From Cepaea nemoralis (lineage: Eukaryota; Mollusca; Gastropoda; Stylommatophora; Helicidae), in NCBI GenBank assembly GCA_014155875.1, contig JACEFZ010015007.1, positions 169,738 through 233,737 on the forward strand: a stretch of 64,000 bases of DNA. Direction: 5' to 3'. The notes under the pieces were generated by a model. The model saw only the letters and a list, made by a program, of their open reading frames with translations, was not told the DNA's origin and did not search any database. Below are positions 45,241 through 60,655 of the stretch, one piece after another; position 1 is the first letter of the stretch, and every line of letters begins with the position of its first letter. The translations under genes and the position numbers were made by a program.

Positions 45241-47596
45241 GTAAGTATAACTAGCACAGGTGTAGGTTCATTTGCTTTGATGCCAAGTCTACGAAAAGTC
45301 CTGGCTAGTTTATAAGTCCATCCGCACTTTATACTGACTAGAATGAGTTACCGGCATTTATTCTCTCCCCTCCAACACGTATACGTTGCTTTCCTGGTGA
45401 AAATAGCGAGCAATTCTGCGTCGATTGTCGTAGATTGATCGTCATCTGCCTCCAAATATGTTGTAGACAATTTCCACCCAAGCACCGTTAAGTAGATGTA
45501 ATAACATTGCACATAGCTGTATCACCATCCACATTATACTCAGTTCATAGATAAATTTAAAGCCGTAGGTGGTCCCTGTAATAGGCATCCGAACAACCGA
45601 GTTGTCGGTACACTCCCAGTTTACTGATGGGTTACCTTACTTGTAAGCAATGACAGCCACAGGTATAAATATATCCCTCTATTCTGGTGTTTCCTGAGTT
45701 AACTTCCTCAAGATAAAAAATCAGGGCACCTTTAAGTTTCTCTCCAGGTCTGTTCGTAACCGATTAATACGGAGAACAATGAATCTGTTGAAACTGGAAG
45801 AGTTTGAAAGCTTTTTCCTTCTGAACTGAAATATATTACTAGAGACTCCCAAGAGGAAATACTAACCTAGTAAAAAAATCAAGCAACTCTCAGCCAATGG
45901 CTTCCAAGTGCTTGAAAAGTATAGTCCTTGCTATAGCCCAATCTAGCATGGTCTATGAATATATAAGAATAAGGCGTCCTACTCTTCTTCTGTCGAGAGG
46001 TACGTCAACAACAACCATTAGCTAATAGTTGTATAAATCGGGCTATCTCCTAGACCACCAAAATAGTTTGATGTTTTGGAGAAAAATCCTGACTTTAAGA
46101 ACATAATGTGACAACTAGCAAGCTGTCCCTAGTCTTTCAAGTCAGTACAAGCAACATGCAAAATGGGAGCTAAGGCTGCCCGAGCCTGTTACTAATTCTC
46201 TGATGAGAATAAAATTGGGAATGTCGCAGATGAGGACCAATTCCTGTTTTCTGACATCAAAAATTTGAGATACTTACAGGTTTCTTCCGGTAGCTCTTAA
46301 CTTCCTATGACATCCCAATAAAAAACAACAGGGTAAATTTACGGTCGAAACCATATCCTTCGTTCGCCAGTCACACAACGACGTATGCTTTCTCTGTCAC
46401 TGGTAATGCCAGAGGGACTAGCTTGTAAAAGGGGCCCTGTAATTCAATTGCTTTCACTCACATAGTAAATGGATCCTTGTTCACTACAGAGTTACAACAA
46501 CCGAATAATAAAATTGACCAGTGCCATTTCTGACACATGGACAATAAAAGATCTGTTATGAATACCAGACCCTTAAACTGAAAGCGTTGAATAGGCGTCT
46601 TTATGTCCTTATATGAATCATTAGTGTCAATCTATCTACTTTCAGTAGTTTCCGAACATGTATATGCATATGGGGTGAATATAAAATCCACGGTTTCCCG
46701 CATGGCGGCTACGAATACTGCAATTTACAACAATATTCATACTCCTTCCATTATACATGTCGGATAAAATTGCAGGTGGAGTATTGGCCCTAACATTAAG
46801 TCAACTTAATTGTTTATTGCTATTTTCCCTCTGATGTTCCTTAAATCTCATAATGCATATCAGTGTCCCACTTAAATAAAGATATCTTTACTGAATTCTT
46901 TAAAAAATATTGGGGGGGGGGGGGGCTATATCCTATCTGTCTCAGCCATTAAAAAATCTTGGATTTCTCTGTTGCTTTGGGTAAGTTTCAATAGTACATG
47001 ACCCCAACAAACAGAGCATGCACAAAATAAAATGGCAATATATGACAACATAGTTAAACAGCCCAGGATTCATATGTGGGTCTATGCAAAAATGAGGACA
47101 TATAGTACAGTAATATATTTATCATACTACCAAAATATACTAATCAAGAACATCCCAGAGTAACAATAACATCTAACATCAACATCACACAAAATCAATC
47201 AAGAATTACTGACATCCTACCAGAAATAATCCTATATGGGTTAACAATCCCAGAGACCTTATTTTATGAGGTCATATACAAGGAAAAGGTCTCCCACCAA
47301 AAGGATACAAAATACATGAGTTAACCATTCTCATATACAAACATTAACACAGGTTTCTATTTCTAGAATAAAGACATCACCTGTGAACATTAGTTGAAAC
47401 ACAACAAACAATACTTGTGATTAAGACACCATAGGTTCATAAAACTTGTGTCTAAGCCCATACTTGTGAACACCAGCCACCAATTAGTTGTAAAGTCTCA
47501 ACTTGAGAGGTAGACATGGGTACAAATTTTCTGGGCAACGCCCACACTCATGGCATGGGGTAAGGGTTCAAAATTCCGCGACGAGCGATTCCCACT

Positions 47597-49931
47597 TGTA
47601 GGGTGGTAAATATAATAAATTAGAATAAGGACAAGTTTCGCTAGGGGTATTCAGTATGAATGGGGTCTAAAACCCAAACACGCCCTCTATAGGAATTAAT
47701 ATATTGGCTCGTAACCCCCAAGTATTGAACAAGGCAGAAAAGGGTGCAAGTTCAACACTAACATAGAAGAAATGTTTCCCATAGAAGGCTGGGAGATCCG
47801 GGTAGTTCTACCACAGACACCCGAGTACTAATCACTCTACCCAGAAGGTGTGGCTATGTGTAAGTTGCCCCGCCCCACATTTAATCTCCCACATATATAT
47901 AAACAATGACAAGTATCCACTGTCATGCACATCCACAGTATTATACAACAGAGGGACAACAACCAATGTTAGACGCAACAACTGGATTACATGACAGAGG
48001 AAAACAGCCACTGTTAGACAAAAACAGTACAATAACTCACTGTATCACATAACAGTAACAATAACTGGACTATAAACATCAATTTTGGAACACCAGGTTA
48101 ACAATGAAGTAACTTCAAGGCTTGGTTAAACCAAACAAACAAACAATTGTATTGTGGAAACATTTGGGTTCTGGAAAACCCTGTTGGCTACAATATGGTG
48201 ACATGGACATGAAAAATTATCATATTTCAGGCAATGCACACAAAGTAACAACCAAAACAGAAGTCCCCAAAAATATTTCCCCAAAAAAGGTTCACATCAA
48301 ATACATGTGTCAAACACAAAACAAAGTAAATAATCCATACAAAGAAATAGATAAAGAAAATCTATCTAATCTGTCTCTAGAACTATCCTATGGGTCTGAT
48401 GATGACTCCCTCTCCTTCAATATCCACTAGAAAAAGTCTGGCCATAATCACACTCTCTATAATCCAGGAAAACAGCTGCTTTGCATATATCCACCTATTC
48501 AGAAAATTGGGGATTGCACACACACACACACACACAGAACTTTCACTTCTGGATCATATATCCATCGCGAAAAACATGTAGGAGTAATCCATATGAATCC
48601 AATGTGGATATACTGTAATCTCTCAAGTCACAGTTGCTAAGTCACTGGGCTAGGAGCGTTCCAGGGTGATATAACAGACAGGTATAAATAAGTCTGAAGC
48701 ATTCTGGCGTGGCGTGACACACAGGAGTCCATGTGATTGATTCGATCAGGATCAGGCACAAACACTTTCAGTATCTCTTTGGATGAGGAGTGACATCACA
48801 TAATCCATTAGAATTTCCTGACAGAACTAACTTGAATTGGGCATGAATATTCCAGCCCCTTTCTCTGGGTTAAGATGTAGGTTATTCTTTCTTCAGTTGA
48901 ATATACGACTTGATTGACCGGGAGTTGGTATGGTGCTTGATTGTCCCTGTCTTGGATATGGTGGATGAGAAGATTCAAAGGAAGCTGGTAGTCCACAAAA
49001 TCAGTTGGTTAAATCCATACTGGTAAATGATGGTGAATTCCAGACTATCCATGAGCCTCTGGAATATGACAGTTGAACGTGGAATTAGGCGGTGACTTTT
49101 AGAAGAGGTTATACTCTGTAATCCATCTAGGCCAGGCATGCCTCATGTCTTTGCAGACATTGAAAAGATTAACACCGTCTGTAAGTTCCCAGAGGTAGGG
49201 AATCCACTTCCGCATATTCAAAATCCAGTAAGTATCCAGGCATTGACATTCAGGTTCAGGGTGAGTAGCAGTAACCAGCACTCTTTGTAGAATATTAGAG
49301 GAGGCTGATATCCCAGTTTCCTGCCTCTAAATCCAAACAAGTTGACCATAACTTCAGTTCCAAGCATGGTGACTAGGCCAATTCTCCACCGCCATCTCTA
49401 GCGCCTATGTAGAGTGAAGAAGAACAGGGTCGATATAGATTAGTAATACAACCCAAACATTGATAAGTGTATCATAATAAAATATACATTCTTATAACAA
49501 TGTATCATAATAAAACATACTATTCTGATAATCAATGGTAATAATCAACCATAACATTCTGATACCAGTGTATAATAATTAAAATTAGAGGGAAACAAAA
49601 GGGAGAAGAAAGAAAGGTGACATAGTTGCCTAGCACTTGTCGCCTACTGTAGAGTTTTGTCTCACTCCAAATGTGAGTGAGATATCTACTCAATAGGTAC
49701 ATTTCTTCTGGGACTGATACTGGAGCTTCCTGGGAGGTTTTACTTCACCTACCTAATCATGCAACCATCTTTTGATAGTACCGCTGTCACATCCATGGAA
49801 AAAGTTCCTGAGACACTGTCCTCATGTACACAATTCATAAATCTCCTTTCCATAGTTACAAACAGCATTATGTGACGTACCACTGACTAAATGGCAGAAG
49901 TTCTAGCTACCAGATCAGTCATCTCCTCTTG

Positions 49932-50024
<93 letters not shown>

Positions 50025-51174
50025 GTGTTTGTCCCCAATGGGGGGGGGGGGGAGTTAAAAGATCTACTCCAACAGTAACATCATGAATAGAATATACATA
50101 TGATGAATAACAGAAAACCTTGTTAGTCTTTTACTAAACATGGTATGAACTCTCTAGTGGGTATTACCCAACATCTCAAAGTAAAAACACAAGAGCATGG
50201 TGTCATTTCCCACTCCCTTGAGATTATATATAGATATATCATACCAAATGACAATCTTATAACCGCATTTATTACAGCATTAAACAGTAACAATCATGAG
50301 CATAAAAGGTAAAATACTCATAAAAGAGAAATCATGGGAATCTTTTCCCATACACTTGAGATTATGTATATCATACCACATGAAAATCCCATAACATCAT
50401 TTATGAAAAAAGGACTACAAGACAATCCCCTCTGTGTATTTACAACCAGGTAAACAAAAGATTAACTCCTAAGTGCATGAAAAAGTCAAGCGAGAATATA
50501 TATCTCTCTCTCTCTATCTAACAACCTATATTAAAGTTGTACACAAATGTGAGATAGTAATATTTCTCCATCATAAGAGCAGAAATACAAAATAAGCACT
50601 CAGGAAAAAAACACTTTATAACACATAGACCAGTTGTGAAAAATAAGCATTTAGGAATAAAGTAAGTTCACAAAATCATCTCAGAAGAATGACTCATAGC
50701 AAGATTATATTGTAAGCTTTATGAAGGCTGACTGGACAACATGGCGATGTCCAGGCTGTGTGACGTAAACCAACATTTCAATGAAAGCGATTCTCCTAAT
50801 TTTCACACACACAACTTCAATCATGATATTAGTTGCCTCAAAGCATTTATCCTAATACATAACATGATATGTTGTATATAATATAATGCTCACCTAAAAC
50901 GCAGAGAATACGTAGCTAATAATTAACCCATTAACAATGGGTCACCTGCTACCATTGGAGAAACATGGCGATTGACCAGACCGCTTTGTCTACCAAGCCT
51001 TTGTCTAGATTAAGCCTGTGTTTCCGGGGCGCGGCCAATCATTTGCCTTAAAACGAAACGAAATTTCGTTTTGTTAATTTTCCCGTCGAATTTTTAATAG
51101 CCTCGTGCCTGCAGGTAGCGCATCCTAGCAACGTCTGCTGGAAAAGACTGCGAGATGATGACATATATGTCACA
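47597..51174 (-). repeat. 5' LTR of the LARD-like element
   Basis: Direct repeat of 41270-44790. It is about 57 bp longer, mostly through a longer (CAT)n run at 49936-50023. The minus-strand TATATATA lies near 47894. Confidence 0.9.
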
Positions 51175-51189
51175 CAGACCTGTCCATGT

Positions 51190-51411
51190 GTAATGTGGTG
51201 AGTACGTACGGCGTATTGCACAATTTACAACCTCACCTAGGCTCCCAGGTTCACCAAACCTAAAATGGGTACCAGGAAATGCCTTGGGAAGCAAAGGCGG
51301 TCGGTGTGCTACTGACCACATCACTGACCGAATCGTGACTGGTCTATAACAATATTTGTTTATCATCATGTGAACAATGGACATTAAGGCATTTATTAGG
51401 GCCCATTGATT
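51190..51411 (+). mobile_element. SINE family 1 body, headless copy
   Basis: Body words GCACAATTTACAACCTCACC, CCAAACCTAAAATGGGTACC, GGCGGTCGGTGTGCTACTG and GACCACATCACTGACC. hAT element 2 inserted just to the right. Confidence 0.65.
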
Positions 51412-51561
51412 ACTTAGGGCAGGGGTGGGCAAACTACGGCCCGCGGGCCGCATGCGGCCCGCCAAGTGATTTTATGCGGCCCGCGAGGGCATTTAGAAAT
51501 ACAAATTTTAAATTCGTTTTTAAGTTATTTTGTTGAATTTTACAGAATTTCATATACCGTT

Positions 51562-53358
51562 ATGATGAGTGTCAATAACAAACGTAAGATTGAAGATGAA
51601 TGCCGTGTTTTTAATGATGAAAGGACAACTAACTACTGTTTTATAAAAGTTGGTAGCAAATCAGTTTGCTTATTGAGTCGTGAGTAGGTGGCTGTCTTCA
51701 AGGAATACAATTTAAAAAGACATTATAAAACAAAACATTCCGATTTCGGATACAATTTAACGACCGAAGAGAAGGAAAGGAAACGCCTTGAGTTGGTGAA
51801 AAATCTGGAGAAACAGCAAACTGTTTTCACTAAACAGTCTTCAATTCAAGATGCTGCAACTGAAGCTAGTCTTGTGCTGTCACACAAAATTGTAAAACGG
51901 AACAAGCCATTTTCTGATGGCGAGTTCATCAAGGAATGTTTGCTAGATGCAGCAAACATTATGTATCAAGAACAAACAAAAAAACAAAAACAAAAAAAAA
52001 CAGATTTCACAACATTAATTTATCAAGAAGAACTGTGGTCAGACGTGTTGACAAGATCAGTGACAATTTGATGAATAAACTTCAAGATGCAAGTAAATAA
52101 TTTTTGTGGTACTCTCTTGCATTGGATGAGAGTACCGATGTACATGATACTATAATAAACACTTCTTTCAAACTCACTGAAGAGTTACTGAGTGTTGAGT
52201 CACGCAAAGACACAATCACAGGTCATGATATATTCAATGCTGTTACTAACTGTATTGACAGAACTGGGTTGGCAAGTGTTACAACTGACGGAGCTCGTGC
52301 TTTGACTGGAAAAAATGTAGGTCTGGTAAAGTTGACAAGTGATAAGATTAAAGCAGAATATCCAGACCACACATTATTACCACTTCACTGTGTGATTCAT
52401 CAAGAAAGTATGTGTATAAACTGTTTTGAATATCAAACATGTTATTGACCCAGTTGTCAGTGTCATCAACCTCATCAGATCAAGAGGACTTAATCACAGA
52501 CAGTTCAAGTCATTACTTGACGATTTGGAAAATGAACATTCCTATGTCCTGAACCACACCAATGTTCGATGGCTGAGTCTAGGCAAGGTTTTGAGGCGAG
52601 TGTGGTAACTCAGAGAAAACATAGTGACGTTCCTAGAGATGGTGGGCATTGCATGTGACTTTAATACTAACATTGTCAATAAAGAGTGGCAGTTAGACTT
52701 TATGTTTGCCATTGAAATTATGAAAAAGTTAAATGAACTGAATGTCAAACTTCAGGGCAATGGTGTGTTTGCACATGAATTGTATGTATATGTAAAATCA
52801 TTTCAGGCAAAACTCTCACTGTTCTCCAGACAAGCAAGTGAAAAACGATTTTGTCACTTCCCTTTGATGAAACAAGAAACCATTTCTGGTGAAATTACTG
52901 AAAAATACAAAGCCCAATTAGATGCATTGATTGAAGAATTTGGATGGAGATTCCAAGATTTCAAGAAATTAGAGCCTTAGTTTAATATTCTCAGTTCACC
53001 TTTTAGTGCAGAAGCTGATACAGCCACAGAGGACATACAGTTGGAGCTGCTTGACTTACAAGCAGATCATGACCTGGAAGAGACATTCAAGACAGATGGT
53101 TTGCTGGATTTCTATGGATCTTTATCACAAGAATCATTTCCCAACTTGAAAAACTTTGCAGCTAAACTTTTATCATTATTTCGATCAACATACATTTGCG
53201 AACAAGCATTCTCTTGCTTGAAGATCAACAAATCTAAGAATAGGTCTTTATTGTCGGACTGCAACTTGCATGCTGTCATGCGAATTTCAACAAGTAAACT
53301 TGCTCCAGATTTCAAGAATATTGTCAAAAATTGCAAGCAGTTACACACATCTCATTAG
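51562..53358 (+). pseudogene. hAT transposase, GTF2IRD2/EPM2AIP1-like, broken
   Basis: Starts at ATG 51562. An in-frame TAG at 51685-51687 interrupts the BED-type zinc finger. The finger also has its second cysteine changed to serine (CLLS), while FKEYNLKRHYKTKH retains the histidine pair. Then come KPFSDGEFIKECL, ALDESTDVHDT with a catalytic Asp (after a frameshift near 52071), TTDGARALTGKNVG, LHCVIHQESMC, HTNVRWLSLGKVL and, near the end, ICEQAFSCLKINKSK of the dimerisation region (about 53200). At least five breaks are present: stops at 51685, 52069, 52446, 52606 and 52978. It is recognisable as cut-and-paste transposase but not functional. Confidence 0.88.
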
Positions 53359-53613
53359 AAATCAACAATTGTAGTGACAATGTAGTCGCTGTGTGTCTAA
53401 ATTAAAGACATTGATAGATAATAAAGAATATTTGTTATAATAACACGTTGTAAAATCGAGTTAACAAATTAGTACAAGTTGTTGTCCCTATTGTCAAATA
53501 TAATGTATAAGTGTATAAGTAACATAAAATTGCAATAATTAGTTATTTATACTGCTTAATAACCTATAAATAATTAATAATTACTTATTGTGATAGGTTG
53601 CTGTAAACAAAAT

Positions 53614-54345
<732 letters not shown>

Positions 54346-54349
54346 AGGC

Positions 54350-54502
<153 letters not shown>

Positions 54503-54571
54503 CCCGCCAATAGCTTTACATTTGTCAATGCGGCCCTCCGCAAGAAAAGTTTGCCCACCCCTGACTTAGGG

Positions 54572-54700
54572 TGATGCTACCTGGAAACCCATTTCAATAA
54601 ATAAAATCCCCCACCTCGTAGCGGATTCGAACACATGACACCGGGTCTGCAGGTAAACGTGCTAGCCATTACGCTACCCTGGCTCTATTTTCCCTTCTTT
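54572..54700 (-). mobile_element. tRNA-derived SINE head
   Basis: The minus strand has GGGTAGCGTAATGGCTAGCA as an A-box-like part and GTGTTCGAATCCGC as B box. The body is shortened (CTTTATT-like end). Confidence 0.6.
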
Positions 54701-55435
54701 AAGTGGCAATCAATACCTGTGGATTTATTTCTAATGTTGCAGAACAGACTGCACATATTCCCAATACCTCAAGGTTACCAGTGTCTTTCTCTTCAAAGTG
54801 TCAAAGCTACAAACCAGGCCAAGAGACACATTCTCTCAGCCTTCTCTAACAACTAAGCACTGAAAAAGACACAGAGACCGCTTCGGTGGTTTAGAATTGA
54901 TGTCTCTCTTTCAGCTGGCTGCGCGCGCGCACAGTCCGCCATCTTAAAAGCAAATGAACGAATGAACTAGAGCGCGCTGTATGCACACAAAATCTATTTT
55001 TTCTCACTTCGCTTGTTATTTTGTGTGCGTCAGTGTAAGTGTGCGTTGAGATTTTTTTTTAAAAGAGCTTCGGCCAAACCAAATAGACTCCTGGGGAAAT
55101 TACCCTTGTTTATTTACATGTCTCACAAGATTTTCAGTCATAATGACTGCTGAAATTGCTGGGTAGGGTTCGGTTTTCATCTTATTAACTTAACTGACGT
55201 AGGCAAAGACGCATATCCGGTAGATATGTGCATATTCGTTGCTATCATATATGCGTATGTAGACAAGGATGTAATAAGCGCAACAGCGGAAATGTGGAAA
55301 TTCTAAAATAAAACGATTACATGGGCAGAAATCACAATTTACACCTTGGGGGACAATATGGGATCGTGGACAAAAATTAGTTGGTCAGCATCATTTGTGA
55401 TATTAACACTCCTCCTTCCCTAATCTCATCTTGCG
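54701..55435. other. Unassigned sequence
   Basis: No convincing coding frame or element. A short GCGCGCGCGC run lies at 54922-54931. Confidence 0.4.
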
Positions 55436-55439
55436 GGGT

Positions 55440-55870
55440 ATTGCGTCACATCTATTTATGCACGTCAAAGATCAATGTGTCCCGTTTTGGCTCACTTTTG
55501 AGCAATGTTTGCTTCCTCTAGACAGATTCTATCCGAGGTAACAGGCTGTATCTAGCCGTGGATAAGTTATCTGTCCTAACTATATTGCCAGGAAATCGGC
55601 CTTACGGCCTACTCTTAGCGATTTCCCACTACCGTGGGATTTTAACGTGCACAATTTACACATGGGATTTCCTGTTTCTCTCCCTATCCAAGAAGGCAGT
55701 TATCTCACCTCACTATCCAAGAGATTATTAGGGAGGCATGAGACATCATTACGTAACGTACCAAAGGTTGTTCGAAACATTCCCATTCCTATGCTGGGAT
55801 TGAACAGATACCTTCTGAGTCTGAAGAGAACTCATACCCCCTCCCACGCTCCTCCCCCTCCCTTTCCCGC
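55440..55870 (-). mobile_element. SINE-like repeat, family 2
   Basis: Shares GATTCTATCCGAGGTAAC, GGCCTTACGGCCTACTC, GCGATTTCCCAC and GATACCTTCTGAGTCTG with 33710-34020. Its left part (GTCAAAGATCAATGTGTCCC) resembles the minisatellite unit at 32517-33430. Confidence 0.55.
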
Positions 55871-55969
55871 GCACACGTTAACAATGCCTGGGCAATAGGA
55901 AGTTGAAAAGAGTAGTAGGCCATTTAGGGGTCTCTACTGACACGATTTCCACATAAGGAAACTACCCAC

Positions 55970-56240
55970 TCATTCATTCATTCAATCAGTAGCATGTCCT
56001 TTGCAGAACCTCGCTCCCATAACAACCTTCCGGAAAACCTCTCAATCTTAAGCAAGATGTTACGCGTCCAATACACCCGTCTGGAGATCATCCGCCACAT
56101 CCTGCACCCATCTTCCCTTTGGCCGTCCTCTTCCTCTCTTCCCAGGCATATACCCTCCATTATTGTTCTCTCCAAACTTTCGTGAACATTAATTAATAGC
56201 AAATGGAGACGGATTGTATTTGCAGCAAAGAACCTCAATG
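55970..56240 (-). mobile_element. LINE ORF2 C-terminus with (TGAA)n tail
   Basis: The minus strand (56238-55978, 86 codons) reads ESLERTIMEGICLGREEEDG, then FSGRLLWERGSAKDML, ending before a GAATGAATGAATGA tail. The pattern of a basic glycine/arginine linker then an R-W/GSA end is the usual C-terminus of non-LTR ORF2 in this kind of family. A frameshift in the linker is likely. Confidence 0.6.
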
Positions 56241-56254
56241 GCTCGGAAAGCTGA

Positions 56255-56275
56255 AGAAGAAGAAGAAGAAGAAAT
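56255..56275. repeat. (GAA)n microsatellite
   Basis: Short GAA run of about 20 bp. Confidence 0.9.
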
Positions 56276-56459
56276 GTGCTTCTGGTATATCAATATTAGA
56301 TCTTCGTCCGTGCCACTGAGTTCGTGCACTGGGCTGAGATTCTAATTGCATTATCTATGAGAGAAGACTTGAAAACTATATATATATATATATATTAAGG
56401 ACACTTGTACAAGCCTGAAAGGTATTGGGTAAATGTTAAACATTGTAAAGGAACCTTTG

Positions 56460-56695
56460 ACACCATCTCACAAGTTGTATTGGACATGTGGTGTTAGACC
56501 CATATTTGGGTGTGTGATGTCATCAGTGTCACTCCGGCCGCCTGTATTCTCTAAGACATTTCCAGGTACATACTTTAGGTAGCCCATATCAATATTTTAA
56601 ATCTTCCTAGGTGGGGATTCGAACTCACAACCACCGCGCCAGCAAGCAAGCATGCTAGTCACTCTACCACCGAGACTCCGGTTGTAAATCTTGCT
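56460..56695 (-). mobile_element. tRNA-derived SINE, family 1
   Basis: In reverse orientation, the head TCGGTGGTAGAGTGACTAGC with B box GTGAGTTCGAATCCCC is followed by body words GTACCTGGAAATGTCTTAGA and GGCGGCCGGAGTGACACTG. Head and body are both well preserved. Confidence 0.75.
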
Positions 56696-57455
56696 TTGTT
56701 AGAAACGTATGCATTTTACACCTGCCAATACCAAGTAACTGGATCCTGTCTATACACTAACAGCGTACAGCCATTAAGAGACAGCAAGATAGCTGACTAT
56801 AATAAAGCAAAAACTAGAAAATTCCAGAACATAAAGTAGGCAACATGCTATAAACAGCTATTTGTTTTTGCAGCTCATGCGTAAGTATGCACATTCACAG
56901 TCCGCACCATTTAATTACCATGTGTGTCGTCACAGTGCGTTCTAAAAATTAACCTCGGATAAATACCCGAACACAAAAAGCCGTTGAGATATTGTTGATG
57001 TAGCAATTTTCTGCTGGCTGTTTACTTGTGTGCAATTTCGTGGTGATTAACAAGTGATTTTCAGGCAGGCCATCATATTTGCGCCCAGTGTGAAATTATA
57101 GGCTGTCACTTTGTTCACACAACATCAGTAATTCAGTCACATTATCTGATAGGTAGTCCAATTACTGTAACGTTGAGAGAACTGTTCGGTTCCATTGCAA
57201 CATTTCTCAGATAGCGCCATTTCCTTCGATCCCAATTAAATAAATAATAGGGTTCCAATCTACCTGGCTGTCGTTTCGAAATAATGCGGGAATTTGGCAA
57301 ATGGGAGGGCTTATTACAAAAAAGTGGCTTTCTAACTTTCAGACTGGTATAATGGTAGGGTAGAAACTATTGGTTCTCTTGTGTTGGGGACTATCTATAG
57401 GTCAGAATGCTGATGTTAATGTAATCAGTGTTCTTCTTTTGGTTTTACCGTTAGT
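56696..57455. other. Unassigned sequence
   Basis: No convincing coding frame, RNA gene or repeat seen. Confidence 0.4.
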
Positions 57456-57457
57456 GC

Positions 57458-57458
57458 A

Positions 57459-57510
<52 letters not shown>

Positions 57511-57519
57511 GGTCGGTCG

Positions 57520-57593
<74 letters not shown>

Positions 57594-57627
57594 GTATATG
57601 TGTGTGTGTTTCTCTGTTTCTTCATAC

Positions 57628-57715
<88 letters not shown>
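57458..57715. repeat. (TCTG)n then (TC)n microsatellites
   Basis: TCTG units from 57458 to 57593 with a few TCGG variants, a short spacer, then about 82 bp of TC (57630-57712). Confidence 0.97.
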
Positions 57716-57717
<2 letters not shown>

Positions 57718-58007
57718 CTAGTTACGTAAACTTATTCCGTCCCAGCAGCCTCCTAGTGCGATAATAACGACAACAACCTTAAAGGGCACTACTTTCACGG
57801 GGGTCAAATATACACAGCTGGTACGAAAAAGCCAATATTCTGCCAGATTTCTCCAGTATCGTTTGATTAACCATAAGAAGTGCAATTACACATCTCATGT
57901 TGATTAGTACACCATGTCATTAGCTACACACACGCACAAGCATACACATCTAAGCACATACGCATGCACACACACATGCACACAGACTAAACCTCGCACA
58001 CGCACAC

Positions 58008-58009
58008 GC

Positions 58010-58041
<32 letters not shown>

Positions 58042-58075
58042 GCACATACACACACGCACACACACCAGACACACA
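58008..58075. repeat. TA then (CA)n microsatellite
   Basis: A short TA run followed by interrupted CA repeats. Confidence 0.93.
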
Positions 58076-58131
58076 GAGAACATTACTAGAATATAGGAGG
58101 CATGCAAAAACATAAGAGACATACACAGACA

Positions 58132-58307
<176 letters not shown>

Positions 58308-58335
58308 TAATATATTTCTAATATATATATATATA

Positions 58336-60300
<1,965 letters not shown>

Positions 60301-60399
60301 ACCCCCGATCAGTAGTAACCAACCTGTCTGTTGCTATCTCCCACAGCTCACACACCATGTCCTCTCAGTATTATTCATCTCTGTAATTCACTTTTCCAT

Positions 60400-60655
60400 G
60401 TGGTTTCTGAGGAAAATGCAAAGAATACCATGGACAGACAGAAAAACCAATGACCAAGTACTACAGGAGACAAATGAAACTTTTAAATTGATTAGAGAAA
60501 TTAGACGCAGATAGTCAAAATATTTTGGACATGTTATGAGAAGAAATTGATTGGAGAACTTAGTGACAACTGGCAAGATCGAAGGGAACAGACCAAGAGG
60601 AAGACCGAGAGGAAAATACCTGGATGGCTTGGCCACATGGCATGGACGAGACAAA
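60400..60655 (+). mobile_element. LINE ORF2 C-terminal fragment
   Basis: The plus strand carries TDRKTNDQVLQE-like, LIREIRRR-like and LVTTGKIEG-like, then GRKYLDGLATWHGRD-like text. It is cut at 60655 by the (AAATC)n tail of the next retroposon. It is the same segment as at 23980, 28190 and 34830. Confidence 0.75.

Larger units (their letters stand above)
44791..47596 (-). other. Internal region of the LARD-like element
   Basis: 2.8 kb without a credible long frame. Recognisable debris is limited to RT-like and RNase H-like stretches at 44894-45240 on the minus strand. A G-run lies at about 46912-46924. The rest is unassigned. Confidence 0.65.
41270..51174 (-). mobile_element. LTR element with giant LTRs, LARD-like (gypsy-derived)
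   Basis: Two direct repeats of about 3.52 kb (41270-44790) and 3.58 kb (47597-51174) flank 2.8 kb. The LTR termini are TGTAGGG and TGTCACA. The target duplication is a perfect CAGAC (41265-41269, 51175-51179). On the minus strand a purine-rich AGGTGGGAGACT abuts the 3' LTR at 44791, and a TGGGAATCGCTCGTCGCGG candidate primer site starts two bases after the 5' LTR, setting the orientation. The internal region has no long frame, only RT/RNase H debris. High LTR identity with ruined coding capacity implies mobilisation in trans. Confidence 0.85.

Noticed and set aside
48122..48430. 102-codon frame inside the LARD-like LTR and its counterpart at 41824-42103
   Set aside because: The frame differs between the two LTRs because of an indel, and it is AT-rich with no domain; not a supported gene.
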